A stretch of 40,963 nt of DNA, taken from the NCBI GenBank assembly GCA_002917775.1, contig KZ627159.1:903514-944476 (forward strand), read 5' to 3'. The stretch's first letter is position 1. Each line of letters starts with the position of its first letter. The position numbers and the translations under genes were made by a program. Positions 21,411-32,810 of this stretch are shown piece by piece. The DNA is from Glaciozyma antarctica PI12. Its lineage: Eukaryota; Basidiomycota; Microbotryomycetes; Kriegeriales; Camptobasidiaceae. The notes beneath the pieces were generated by a model. It ran no database searches, was not told the DNA's origin, and saw only the letters and a program-made list of their open reading frames with translations.

Positions 21411-23498
21411 TCAGAGAAGCGCTTTGCACCCCGCTCCACCGTCCCAGCACCCGTCCCACAGCACCTCGATACGTTCCCTCTCGCTCGAAGAGAGGTGCTC
21501 GTCCCATCTATCCGCTTGGACATAAGTTAGGATCGCCGTATTAGGCGATAGGACCGTCTGCGCGAGTGCGTTAGCGAGGGAGGGAAGGAGAGAGGGAGCG
21601 CACGATATCGTCCTGCGAGGGGCGTTAGTGAGGTTCGAGAGCACGGAGGAGAGGAACGCACGATGTAGAACGTCTGCTTGACTTTCCCGCCTCTTGGATC
21701 GTATCGTTCTGGAACGGCGGGTCGGTCGGGGAAGGAGAGAGTGTACCCCTCGTACCACGTATGCTCCTACACCTCCTATCAGCCTCCGCCCACGCAACGA
21801 ACGAACGAACGTACCATGAGAGCGAGGTCGCCCTGCTCGATCGGAAAGTCAAAGATCGTCAAGCTGTACCCCTGCGTGAGCAACCATTTGCCGTCGCCAA
21901 AGACGTAGCGCTTGAAGAGGTTGTCGCCACCGACGAATTCGAGGACGCGGCGGATGAGAGTGATTTGTGAATAGTCGGTGCGGTACGAGCCGTAGCCGAA
22001 GAGGTGGACCTGCGAGCGTTGTTAGCGAGGGGGTTGGTGAGGCAGAGATGGAGACGCACCCAGCCGCCACCCATGTAGTGATGCAGGTTGAGGAACGGGA
22101 TTCCAGATTGTAGGACGCCAGTCGTGTCGCCAGGAATGTCAAACTCTGCGCCAGCAATCCGATCAGCTCGCTCGGATTGACGGATCTCGAAAAAGCCTCA
22201 CGGTGCATGCCTCGCTCCTCCGTCGTCACGGTACTCTTGGTTGCTCCCTTCGCAATCGCCGCACACCGTGTCATCATCTCGTCCCCTGCTTCATCATCAG
22301 CTTCGAGCAACGGGAGAGGAAGAGGAAGCGAACTCACCACCGAAGAGGTTCTTGAACTTGTCGTGGCAGGAATCCCAGATATCGAACAGCTTCCGATGAA
22401 GCGGGTCGCTCACAATCATCCCTGCGCCGCCGAACGCCATGCGGCCGAATTGCTCGAGCTGGTCCTTCGCTTCCGTCGTTGCGCCGACTGGGAGACCGTT
22501 AGCTGGGGTCAGGACGGCTGAGATAGAACGCACCAAAGTAGTCGTCGGCGGGATCGTACTGGCCGAGCATGCGAAGGACGGTGCGGAGGTCGAGCCAGAA
22601 GGTGTCGCTGTGGGAAGGGGTCAGTCCTCGCTGCGAGGAGGGACGGAGGGGAGAACTCACTCGTCGTTGAAGACGAACCAGTCGAACGACCGTCTGCGTA
22701 TCGCAGTCAGCTCCCTCGTCTCTACTCAACGCCCAAGACGACTCACTCTAGCTCCTCAGCATACGTCCTCATCTCCTTGATCAAGCTCAACACTCGCACC
22801 TCGTACCGCTTATGCTGACTCGTCTTGATCGCACACTTCAGCCCCCTTGCCTTCATCGTCTCCCTCAACTCCTCGACCTCCAACTCATCCTCGTCCGCAC
22901 TCAGCAACACCATACAAGCCGGCCTCGCCTCCTCCCTCCCAGGCACCAACCACCTCGTCCATAACGCACTCATCTTCTTCGCCCGTTCTACCGTCGTTAC
23001 TACGCCGAAGAGGAGTCGATCGGGAGAGGGTGCGGAAGAGGGGAGGACGACGTGTCGAGGGAGAACGGAGATTTGGTGCCGGGGGACGCTCGTCCAGTCG
23101 CTGCCTTGCTCCGTCGGCGGTGCAGCCTTGCAATTCTTGGGCCATAGCGGTGCGAGGGACCAGGTTACGAGGGCGTCCTGTGTTGAAGACCGTACGAACG
23201 GCGTCTCGGTGGGCTCGAGAACGAGAGAGCGAGACTGAATCGCGTTCAGCTCCCGCCAGAGCTCCTTCTTGAGTCCTTTCGCGGGGAACGTGTAGGCGTT
23301 TTGAGAGGAGGTGGAGAGAGTTATGTCGAAGGCGTAGGAGAGGAGGAGGAAGGTGGTGATGGCGAGGGCGGAGAGGGTGAGGAAGGCGCGGGTGCGGAGG
23401 AGGGGGAGGATGGTTGAAGGGAGGGGTTTCGGTGAGAGGTGCGGAGACGGAGTTGGGAGAGGAGAAGAGGGCCGTAGTAGCGAGTAAAAGGATGCCAT
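21411..23498 (-). CDS. GT31/fringe-like glycosyltransferase, type II membrane protein
   Basis: Ten exons on the minus strand, with exon ends at 23498-22747, 22693-22661, 22607-22534, 22487-22338, 22285-22202, 22145-22060, 22009-21815, 21766-21662, 21612-21604 and 21557-21411, give 544 residues with phase kept. A short cytosolic N-tail is followed by one membrane anchor (FLTLSALAITTFLLLSYAF, residues about 37-57), as in Golgi type II enzymes. The lumenal domain has the metal-binding motif in FDWFVFNDDDTFWLDLRTVL, then FGRMAFGGAGMIVSDPL, GDTTGVLQSGIPFLNLHHYM and a Trp-rich end (WDEHL, VLWDGCWDGG). It probably transfers a sugar from a nucleotide sugar to protein or lipid glycans; donor and acceptor are unknown. 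Exon nine is only 9 nt and encodes Asp-Asp-Ile. The start is the ATG at 23496-23498. Confidence 0.85.
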
Positions 23499-24112
23499 CG
23501 TCGTTCCTGCCAACAGACTGTGAGCTCCTCCTCTCCTGGGACTGCAGCTGTGCGGCGCAGTATGCTGCCCTACTCACCTCCCGAGCTGGTCTCTACGGCA
23601 CAAAGCTGGTGCTGAGCAAGTCTTCTGCGTGCACACGGCAGTCAGTCACGCCCGTCGTGCTGTCCAAAGAGCTCGAACGTGCGTTGGAAAAGGAACAAAA
23701 GCCGCAGACACCTCGTGGGCCGGCTGAGGCGGCGAGAGCCTGGGGAGGAGAGCGCCAGGGCCTGAGGCAGACTATAGTGGCGTCAGTGCACGCTGGCGGT
23801 ACGCTCTTGGGGAACTCACGACTGCTGAGGTTGAAAGGCGGAGGGAGGAGTCCAAGCTGCCGCCTTGCCGCGATCTGGACTTCGCGTCTGGACACTCGCA
23901 CTTTTTTCGTCGAGTCGGAACGAGGGTAAATTCTAGCTGCTGGCGACCGTTGAACGTTCGCTAAAAGATCTGGTCGAAAAGGGTCCGGAGGGGGAAGAAC
24001 ACGCGCTTGAGAAGGGGGTGCCTGCTCATCCTCGGAGCGACCTCCGCTTTTGAAACAACGACGACGACCTCGCTCCTCGTCGACGACGCCCACATAATCA
24101 ATAACACCTCAT
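23499..24112. other. Intergenic region upstream of the GT31-like gene
   Basis: About 610 bp lies between two minus-strand genes. It should contain the GT31-like promoter and the 3' end of the ABC1-kinase transcript. No motif-bearing frame or repeat was seen. Confidence 0.4.
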
Positions 24113-26618
24113 CTATTCCAGCGCAATCCCCGCCGCCTCCTCCCTCGCCCTCCTCAACCCAGCTCTCCAATACCCCCTCCACCAAAGCCTCGCCTTCTCC
24201 ACCCCAGCTCTCAGATCCGCCCCCGTCTCCACGACGCTCAGACTGATCGCCCAGGTCTCGAATAACCACCAGGCGGAGATGTAGGATCTGAGGAGGGAGA
24301 GGGAGAGACCGGTCGTACGGTAGAGAGCTGCGACTTGGGTTTTCGTGTCGAGGTAGACGGCTAGGTTGCAGTATTGAGCGACGATGAGAAAGATGCGGGT
24401 GGGGCCGTGAGTCGTATGGAGTGAAGCGTCGAGTGCGCTGCGCGGAAGGGTTGTTAGATGGGCTCCTAGCGACGAGCGAGCGAGGAGCGTACCGAGTCAA
24501 GTCACTGCGAAGGAGACGAGGTCAGCACAACTCCAAACACCGACCAAGAGCGACGACTCACTTGACCTTGAGCACCATCAAGATCCTCCTCGGCACCCTC
24601 CTCAGCAAATCAAAAATACTCGTCATGAGGCCCTCCTGCACGACCGCCCTCCTAATCTCGACCGTCTCCTCCCTCGTCAAATCCCCCAACTCCATCATAC
24701 TTCCCGGCTTTCCCCCATCCGCGCCTACAGACGTTTCGAGCGACGCGCGACCGGTGATGGCGGCTTGGAAGATGGGGTAGAGGGACTCGTCGATGTTGCC
24801 AGCGAGGTAGGCGTACTTGCGCCTGTCGAGTTCAACGGACGGGGAAGAGGGGGAGAGGAGGGAGAGCCAAAGATGCGCGTAGTTGACCCGAAGAGATTCC
24901 GACATGTCAAAGTAGAGTCCTGTCGAGCGCGTCGTCAGTGCGAGAATCCCTGGTGAGAGAGGAGAGACGGACCGTGGTCGAGGAGAACGATCTCAAAGTT
25001 GTAGGGCGACCGGCTGTTGGGTCGAGCTGGGCGAATGAGGAGGTTGCCGCCATGAGGATCGGCGTGGAAGAATCCTGGGCGGCGTGCGTTAGTGAGAGCA
25101 AGGCGAGACGAAGCGAGGGACGCACCGGTGATGTAGATCATCCTCGAGAAGATGTGTGAGAGCTGCTGAGCGACGCGATTCCGGTCGATACTGTGCTCAG
25201 CGAGGTACTGCAGGTCGTCGATCCTGGATCCCTCGATGACTGCGTTAACGGAAGCCATGAGTGAAGTTCTCTCGCGCGAAACAACTGAGCGCACACTCCA
25301 TCACCATCGCACGCTTCTTCGCCCAGAGCACCTCGGGAACGTAAAGCGTCGTCTTGTCCAAGTCGGAGAAATCGGACGCGCAACGAGCGGCGTTTGCTGC
25401 TTCATGACCTGCGAAAAAGGCGTCAGCACTACAACTCGTTCAAAAGCGACGAAGTAAACGCACGGAAGTCCATTTCCAGCGGTAGGTTCTGCTCCATCTC
25501 CTCGCCTGTGTCATCGTCGTCAGTTTGAGGTTCCTTGAGCTAGAGAACGGACGCACCGAGCCAGGTAAACTCGAACGTAGGGAATACGCGTTTAACGACG
25601 CGCAGCATGAACGTCGTCGTCTTCATATCGACATGACAGAACCTGCAGTTCGCATCAGCTCCTCTCTCACGCCCTTGGGAACGACCAAACTCACTCCTCC
25701 AAATCCGGATGCATAATCTTGACCGCCACAGCCCTCCCACTCTCCCTATCCGTCGCCCGATGTACCTGCGCCAGCGAAGCGACACCGATCGGGACCGGGT
25801 CGAACGTCGAAAAGAACGTTGAGAGGGGTGCGCCGACGTCGGAGAGGAAGAGCTCTTGCAGGTCGGCAAGAGGGGTTGGGAAGCACTGGTCTTGTAGCGG
25901 CTTCATCGTCGAGGACCAGGCGACGGGGATGAGCTGAATCGAGGAGAGGTGTTGGCCGAGCTGCGTGCGGAGTTCGTCAGTTACTCGCTACTTCCTGCAA
26001 GCCACGCGGACGAACCTTGATGTAGATCCCACCATTCTTCTTCAGCACCTCCCTGATTCGCTCCGCACATCGCCTATGACAATCCTCGTAATCCTCGTGC
26101 CTCTGCGCATCTCCCGCTTCATCCTCGGCCCAAGTCTTGCGAAACAGCATCTTGTAATCGACAATACACCCCATCACCGCCACCCCAATTAACGCACATC
26201 GCTTCCCCGCCAGTAGGACCCGCCTAAAGTCTCCTGAGAACTGGTAGGTGACGAGGAGAGTGACGAGGGCGAGGAGGAGGGAGAGTCGAAGCGAGTTGGA
26301 TCGGTTCGGGAGCCGTCGACGGAGTTGCTCGAGCTCGAGTTGGAGAGCTACGAGTTGTCGGCGGGTGGAGGAGCGGACGAGGTGGGAGCGGTCGGAGAGG
26401 GAGAGGCGCGATGGTGCTGGAGAGGAGGTGGTCGGGGGGATGAGAGGGCTGGTGCGAGCGAGGGAAGTGGAGAGCTGTCTTTGAGCGGAGAGTTGAAGGC
26501 GAGTGAAAGAGGGGAGGAGGAGCTGTTGTCGTGCGGGGAGGGAGCATCGAGGGAGGAGAGCGGCGCGTGAGGAGAGGTGGAGCGCCTGGCGAGCTGCTGA
26601 AGGCCGTAGGATTATCAT
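24113..26618 (-). CDS. Mitochondrial ABC1/UbiB-family kinase-like protein (ADCK1/Mcp2 type)
   Basis: The minus-strand multi-exon gene starts at the ATG at 26616-26618. The N-terminus is Arg/Ser/Leu-rich and fits a mitochondrial presequence, followed by a membrane segment (LRLSLLLALVTLLVTYQF). The UbiB hallmarks are in order: KNGGIYIKLGQHLS (KxGQ motif), PVPIGVASLAQVHRA (nucleotide loop), AVAVKIMHPDLEE, LEMDFRHEAANAARC, FFHADPHGGNLLIRP and IVLLDHGLYFDM. In other fungi such proteins sit in the inner membrane and affect coenzyme Q and lipid homeostasis. The type of KNGGIYIKLGQHL suggests the ADCK1/Mcp2 branch, but this is inference. Exon 24493-24504 is only 12 nt and supplies most of the conserved NDLTR element. 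The C-terminus ends near 24115 after a Trp-rich helical stretch. Confidence 0.88.
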
Positions 26619-27309
26619 GTCTGTGTGGAGAGCTTGTCAGCTCAATCTGCGCGTGTACGGCGTCGTTGGTCCAAGGCAACAGCCGTGCAACGGCTCCCAG
26701 GCAGCTCCCGCCGGCAGCAGGCTCCCAGCAGCTGAGGGAGCTGGTGCTGTCTTCCTTCCCCGTCTCCACCAGTCGTGCCCCACCTGCAGGAGCACGCAAT
26801 CGTGTCCTCCCTGAGCCTGAACTAGCTCGCGATTACAGCGCCAAGCTGCCAGCGGAGGGGGAGCCACATCTCCTGGAAGGCACGATGGCGGCCGCGCTCT
26901 TCGCAACAAGGAGCACAAGGACCAACGGGACCAAGGCGCAGTCCTCCCCTTGCTCCTCCACCCCAGCCCCTCTGCTCCGTCTGCCTCCAGCTCACGCGTC
27001 GAACCGGCGATCCAACGCACCAGTTCCCTGACGATCGCGCCGCTACGAAAGGACCTGTCGTCCTTGCCGTGCTGTTCTCGCTGCTGCTGCTGAGGAAAGG
27101 AGCTGTAGTCGGCTGGGCGGCCTTGCGATGGAGAGTCGACGGACGGCGGAAGGGAAGTAGTGGGGGAGGAAGTAACGTGCGAGCCGGGCGCCCCCCTCCA
27201 AGTCGTTCCTCCTGCTCCAACGACGTTGAGACCTCAACTGCAGAGAGACTCTCTCAGAAGCTTTATAGAAGCACCTCGTAACCCGCACTCGCTCGAAGCC
27301 AAACGTCCA
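26619..27309. other. Intergenic region between ABC1 kinase and GT15 genes
   Basis: About 690 bp, with the ABC1-kinase promoter on the left and the GT15 3' end on the right. Open frames are short and motif-free on both strands, and third-position bias is absent. No RNA gene was recognised. Confidence 0.4.
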
Positions 27310-28797
27310 TCAATTCGCCTTCGAAGCTCTATGCCACCCCTTCTCACTCGCCTCCCTCCATCTCGGCAAGCAGCTGTACCAATCGTTATTATCTACGCGT
27401 TCCATCAGCTCGTCGTCCTCCTTCCGTAAACTGAGAAGGACTCACCGATATCGACGAACCCATCGCCGTACGCCGGACATTCGCAATCGCATCCCAGCCC
27501 TTTCCGTGCTGGACAATGCATGAAATAGTCGTGCTTGTACGCAATGTCCTCGAAGCTGTTTCCGTTTGTTAGCGATGCCGCAGTGGAGAGAGGGACGACG
27601 GACTAGTGGACTTGATTGATATCGGCGAGTAGGCCGAGAGCGAGAGAACGAATCGGTGCGTCGCCCCACTGCGAGAGAATTAGCTGCGTTCGTCGCTCCA
27701 AGAGGGAGGAAGAACGTACCCGATCGGTGTAGAACCCTCCAGCAGCATCAAGCTCCCTAAACAGCGCCTGGTACTCTGCTCCTCGAAAGAACCTCAAATC
27801 CCCAATCTGCACCCATCCTCAGTTCCTCCCCCTCCCTCAACGATCGTACGCACCTCGAAATTCGTCCAGTAATGTGCGAGGGAATACTCCTCCTTCCCTC
27901 CCTCCCCTTTGCGCGTCAGAAAGTCCCAGAGAGCAGGGTCGGGCGTGATGCCCTCCCTCGCGGCGTACGCGGTCACCGTGTCGAACAACGTCGGAATCGT
28001 GTTGGGCGTCTCGACGATGGTGATGACGAAGCCGTACAGCTTGTTGTTGAGCGACATGAACCGGAATGGGTCGTACGTGATCGAGCAGTAGAACCTCACT
28101 GCTCGCCACATCAGCTCCATCCACACCACGCCAGAAAAGAGACGCACCTCCCGGCTCCCAGCCTCCAGTACCAATCGTACTTGGCCAACAACGGATGCTG
28201 AGCCCAGAACCCCGAGTAGAAGCGGCACATATGGTGATACGCCTCCCTCCCCGCGTACTGCACCCCATCTTTCTCCTGCTTCGCAAACCCCCGCCGGACC
28301 TCCTCCTTGTCCATCCACTCGGGGATACTCCAATGCTCGATCGGTACCTCCCCCCATTCCGTCATTGCGCCGACTGGCAGCGCCTTTGCTACGGCGCTTC
28401 GGAACGCGGTCGAAAAGGTAGGCGCGTCGGGAGAGGAGAGGAAGACGTAGGGGTAGCGAAAGTTGGCGTTGAATTTGGACTCAAAATTGTGGAGGGTCGG
28501 GAGGAGTTCGGCGAGGTCTTGTTCGCGGAGAAGGAGGACGATGGCGGCTCTCTCCCGAGGTTCGAGAGTTGTGAGCAGGGGTTTTTGGCAGCCGGAGACG
28601 GGTGGAGTGGTGCCGGCAAGGATGGAGAGAGGTGGTGGTGGGCGGAGGAAGAGGGGGAGAGAGGTGGAGAGCCAGGGAGAGGGGTGGAGGTGCGTGAGGA
28701 GGAGGATGCAGGAGATGAGGAGGAGCGACGCGAGAGACAGGCGGGTGAGGAAGGGAAGTCGCAGCGTGCCAGTCGGGCGGTCTTTAAAGGAGTTCAT
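27310..28797 (-). CDS. GT15 (KRE2/MNT1-type) alpha-1,2-mannosyltransferase
   Basis: The minus-strand gene has several short introns. It starts at the ATG at 28795-28797 and ends with TGA at 27310-27312. The N-terminus has a membrane anchor (RLSLASLLLISCILLLTHL, residues about 19-37), followed by the GT15 catalytic domain: AAIVLLLREQDLAELLPTLH, the MCRFYSGFWAQHPLLAKYDW region, YWRLGAG then FYCSITYDPFRFM, NNKLYGFVITIVETPNTIPT, YSLAHYWTNFEIGDLRFF, GGFYTDRWGDAPIRSLALGL and FEDIAYKHDYFMHCP. The Cys-rich end (GCDCECP, then DNNDWYSCLPRW) follows an intron. GT15 enzymes are Golgi type II proteins that add alpha-1,2-mannose from GDP-mannose to O- and N-linked glycans. Which linkage this one makes cannot be read from the sequence. 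Confidence 0.93.
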
Positions 28798-29507
28798 CGA
28801 GAGCGAGGTGGTGTCCTGGCAAGCATCTGCGAAGGAGGTCAGCTCCTCGTCTCGGCAGCCTCACTTTCTTGGTGACCAAGCGGAAGACAACAGGAGGAAC
28901 ATCGGCAAGCTCATCATCACCCTGTCGTTCCTTCTTAGAAGGAAGAATCGCCAGCAGGCGATGAGGCAGAGCTCTGTCCTCCGCACACGAGCAGTTGTGC
29001 GCACTTCAAAGGCCGAGCAGGCCAGCGATAGCTGCTTCGCACACGTCGCTCGTCAATCTCCTGGAAGTACGCAGGATAACAGCGCTCATGCAGCGGTGTA
29101 AGCTGACCTACAACGAAGTTTAGGGCAGCCAACGTCGCTGAGAGTCGGCGGGCTCCTGCGTCGTCCAGCTGGGACCGCGACGACCCCGCGCTCCTGACCA
29201 GCGCCCACACTCGTAGAGAGACAAGATGGCGAGCATCCAACAGAGGCGCTGATAGGATCCAGGATCCACCCTGCGCACACCATTACCGCGCGACCGAGCC
29301 CCCCTCCTCCAGAGCAACACCTCATCAGCTCCCTCCTTCGCCCATCCAGCTCCCCTGCACCCCCAGCCCAGCCCAGCCCAGCCTACTCACCTATACTCCC
29401 GCGCAATCGTTCCCTAACCCCAATCCCTGTCGTCCAAGTGCCGAGTCGAGGTTGAGAGAAGGAAGTCAATCTGCGCGCGCTCTTCTCCTCTCTTGTCCTC
29501 CCCCAGC
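28798..29507. promoter_or_regulatory. Divergent promoter region, GT15 and LOG genes
   Basis: About 710 bp between two divergent starts. It contains a four-copy CAGCC microsatellite at 29364-29383, about 125 bp before the LOG start. A CT-rich stretch (about 29480-29500) lies just upstream of the LOG ATG, as is common in yeast-like leaders. No specific factor site was recognised. Confidence 0.35.
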
Positions 29508-30426
29508 ATGTCTCCTCGCGCCCTAACAGTCTTCTGCGGTTCTTCCCCCGGCGCATCTCCCTCTTACGCTCTCGCAGCCACCCAAGTCGGTACCGCTTTC
29601 GCCGCCGCAGGAACGACGTTGGTCTAGTGCGTCCTTCCCTGCTCTTTTCGAACGGAGCTGATGGACGTAGTGGAGGAGGGACGAGTGGGCTTATGGGGAC
29701 TGTAGCGGCTTCTGCTCTTGTTGCAGGAGGGAGGGTACACGGTGTTCTCCCTACCGCCGTTCGTCCTCTGTCTCCCCTCTCTCCGAACGAGCTAACATGC
29801 AGCAGTTCTTATTCCCCACCCTCCCCGGCGGACCCGTACCCTCCTCCTCCGCAGGTCCGGAAGATAGGAACGTCCAGACGAGCGTCGAGTCGATGCATGA
29901 GCGAAAGAAGCTCATGGCGGATCTCTCGGATGGGTTCGTAGGGCTGCCCGGCGGCTACGGTACGCTGGAGGAGGTGGCGGAGATGACGACTTGGACGCAG
30001 TTGGGAATTCGTGCGTCGTTCCGTACGAGCGAGGCGGAGGGGAGCTAATGCTGGGAACAGATCGGAAACGTGCGTTCTCAGTAGCTGTTAAGGAGCGAGG
30101 GACTGACGAGGCGCAGCTGTAATCCTCCTAAACGTTGACGGATTCTTCTCTCCTCTACGCGAATTCGTCGAAGGGTTCGCCTGCTCCTCTCCCCTCTGAA
30201 CGAACGAGCTAAATCCCTTCGCAGCGCCATCAAAGCCGCGTTCATCCAGCCCACCGCCCGCGCTTTCCTCATCTTTGTCGATCCTCCGAATTCCGACGTC
30301 GATGCCGAGTTCGATTGGGGTCGTGCGGCGCTCGAGGCGGTCAAGGACTGGGAGGAGAAAGGTGCTGGAGGGGGGACGCCGTACTCGCTCGAATGGGGTC
30401 CGAAGGCCGCGGTGGATCTGCGGTGA
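29508..30426 (+). CDS. LOG-family cytokinin-riboside monophosphate phosphoribohydrolase
   Basis: Six exons (29508-29626, 29671-29758, 29806-30010, 30061-30069, 30117-30174, 30225-30426) give 226 residues, the usual family length. The motifs are [16 protein letters not shown] (nucleotide-binding N-end), [34 protein letters not shown] and [20 protein letters not shown]; the PGGYGTLEE signature and the Arg/Lys of MHERKK form the active site. LOG enzymes hydrolyse nucleoside 5'-monophosphates such as isopentenyladenosine monophosphate to the free base and ribose 5-phosphate. In plants and some fungi this yields active cytokinin; in other microbes it may be general nucleotide salvage. The fourth exon is only 9 nt and gives the His-Arg-Lys-Pro stretch of the conserved GIHRKPVILLN element. 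Confidence 0.95.
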
Positions 30427-30747
30427 TCGCGGCATACTGGGTGGAGTAGAGGGAGTAGAGGAGAAGTTGAGGGAGTACGAGGGGATAGAGAGGAATGTTA
30501 TTCGCATCGCAAGACCTCGCGCCGGACGGTGCGCGCGACGAAGCTGAGTCAGGCACTGGCGCTGGGGAAGCAGAGGACCCAAAAGATGGGTAGCTGGTCA
30601 CTGCAGGCAGAGACTAACGACGGAGGGAAGAAAGCGCTTCGCAGCGATTTAAGCGAACCTCGCTACCGAGGTCATTCTCTCAACCTCGCCGTCCACGACG
30701 AATCTCCAGCCAAGCTATGTACAAATACAACACCGCTCAAACAACAC
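30427..30747. other. Convergent 3' region between LOG and F-box genes
   Basis: About 320 bp lies between two converging genes and must hold both transcript ends. Nothing recognisable was seen. Confidence 0.4.
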
Positions 30748-32810
30748 CTAATCAAACCTCAACACCCTTACCCTCTCCCCCTCTCCCCCCTGCACAACGC
30801 TAACAATCTTCTCCTCATCAAACCAAACCCTCTTAATCCTCTCCCCCCTCTCCACTCCCCATTTCCCCCTCTCAACCACCGCACCCTCCTCCGCCACCGT
30901 CAACCCATCTCCCTCCCCGCCCAATTCCCACACCTTCACGCTCCCATCCGCGCCCCCGCTCACGCACTTCCCAGCCTCGATAGCGACGGTCGCGACGGCT
31001 CCCGTGTGCCCAAACAGCGTTCGACGATGCAGGACCTGTAGTGGTGCTGTCGGGATCGAAGCGAGGTTGATCCGAGTCGACGAGGTCGGAGGAGGAGGAG
31101 GAGCCGAGACGACTTCGTAGACGTCCAATGTGTTGTCGGAGCGGCTGGTGACGATCCAGGGATCTGCGTGCTCGATACTGGTGACGAGGTCGGTGGCGCG
31201 GGATCGGGAGGCGGTATCGCGTGGAGGAGGGGTGCGGGGGAGGGCGATGGCGTGGCGGAAGGTGATGGAGATGCGAGGTTGTCTGGCGCATTTGGCAACC
31301 GATGAGGGGGACGGAGGGATGGAGACGAGAAATTCTTGAACACCGACGCTCCAGGAGGAGGGGAAGACGGGCGTCGAGTACGCCAGAGTGACCTTGTACC
31401 GCTCCTCCCTCTCCTTCTCCTCCGCTTTGTTGCCCCATTCGTCCTCCGCCTCCGCCGCTTCGATAACGGGTTTGAGGGTCAGGACGACGGGCCACCAGCT
31501 CTCCCGGCTCTGCAGCCTCGGCTCGGCTTCCTCAATCCCTTCGCCGACTCTCCAGAATCGCAGGACGAACGCCGCCGAGACGGTGACGAGGAGTGGGGAG
31601 TGGAGGCGAGCTAGGAGGATGGGGTCGGGAGTTAAAGTACGAGTGGATGCGAGGGGTGATGAGCGTTCGGTGTAGGACAAGGCGGTGGAGGAGGTGGGGA
31701 GGACAAGGTCGAAGAGCGCGAATGCGCCTGTCGAGTAGAAGGCGGCGAGTCGGAGGAAGTTTGTGGAGTAGGTACGGTCGTCCAGTCGTAGCTCGGTGAT
31801 GGCGGATGGAGAGGAGGTAGGGGAGGAGGAGGCGACGAGAGTGGCGATGAGGATGGAGGGGCCAGAGGGAACGGTCTTGTGGACTGAGATTCCCGGCTTC
31901 GCTAAAGGCGTCCGACTTGCGGTGAAGAAGTAGTGCTGGTGGAACTGGAGGATCGTATCTGTCTCCGTCTTCCGCTGTTCCCGCTGCTCCTGCACTGGCT
32001 CCTCCGCACTGACGAATCCGAGATCCCTCGGCGCCTCTGCCAGTACGGCCTCGCGTACCGACTTGCCCAGCATGCTCGGCCGTGCACTACCTCGTCGCCA
32101 GTTCGCCGAGATCTTGTACAGCTCCCTCCAAGGTCTTGTTCGCTGGATCGAAGAGGGGGAGAGGCGAGGGGCGAAGGTGTCGAGGTAGAGGGATCGCCAG
32201 AGCTGTGCCGTTGTCGTCAGTGGGGTGCAGGTCAGCAGGGGTATTGGGACGCACCAAGGAGTCGTGTGAGAGTCGATTCCACGCTGGCGACACGAGCGAA
32301 ACGGTCATGAGATCGCTGAGGGGGAGGAAGGAGAGACAGCGCAGGAGGACCTCCTCGCTAAGTGAGCCTTCCAGGCTCGCGTGCGAGGTAGTTGAGCGCC
32401 TGGATCGTTTCGAATGCGGAGGATAGGTAGAGCTGTGGGCGTACGTGGTCAGCACCGTTCTGCTGAATCACCGGGCAGCTGCTGCGACTGCTGAGGACGC
32501 CGCCTCGCCACTCAACGGGCTGTTCCTCCACGGCTTCAGCAGTGCGATCGAGAGGTCGACGGCCTTCAGCCAGGCTGCTGCCTTTCCCCAAAGCTACCTC
32601 TGCCAGCTCGTCTCCAGGACGCAGTCCGATCAGGCGGGGTCAGCTAGCTCTGCCCGCCAGCCTCCCTCCACCAAGGGACAGCACACGCAGCTGCTCAGAA
32701 AGGACTAACTCTATCCGCCTCGACTCCAAGCTCTCCCCATCCTCGACCCCAGCGTGCTCCTCCACGAAACGCGGCGATAGGAGAGTCGGCGATCGCGTTC
32801 GTTTCGGCAT
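30748..32810 (-). CDS. F-box and WD40-type protein (pof10-like)
   Basis: The last exon (30748 to about 32220) is one long open frame. It is preceded by an exon ending near 32272 and joined by an intron of about 52 nt. The F-box is near the N-terminus (LSEEVLLRCLSFLPLSDLMT, then VSLVSPAWNRLS and DSLLWRSLYLD). A long region follows that ends with WD40-like repeats (RRTLFGHTGAVATVAIEAGK, then CVSGGADGSVKVWEL). F-box/WD proteins select substrates for SCF ubiquitin ligases; the order here recalls fission-yeast pof10. No ATG precedes the F-box in its own frame after the acceptor near 32432, so a 5' exon is needed. The best candidate starts at the ATG at 32808-32810 (MPKRTRSPTLLSPRFVEEHA) and would need an intron of about 270 nt. 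The domain call is secure; the 5' end is not. Confidence 0.75.

Noticed and set aside
21411-28797. The two glycosyltransferases and the ABC1 kinase as a functional gene cluster
   Set aside because: They are only neighbours on one strand with separate upstream regions of 600-700 bp. The kinase looks mitochondrial and the transferases Golgi-type, so no shared pathway is shown.
29364-29383. Four CAGCC copies as a functional repeat
   Set aside because: It is a short microsatellite of the kind expected in GC-rich intergenic DNA. It is noted only as a marker.
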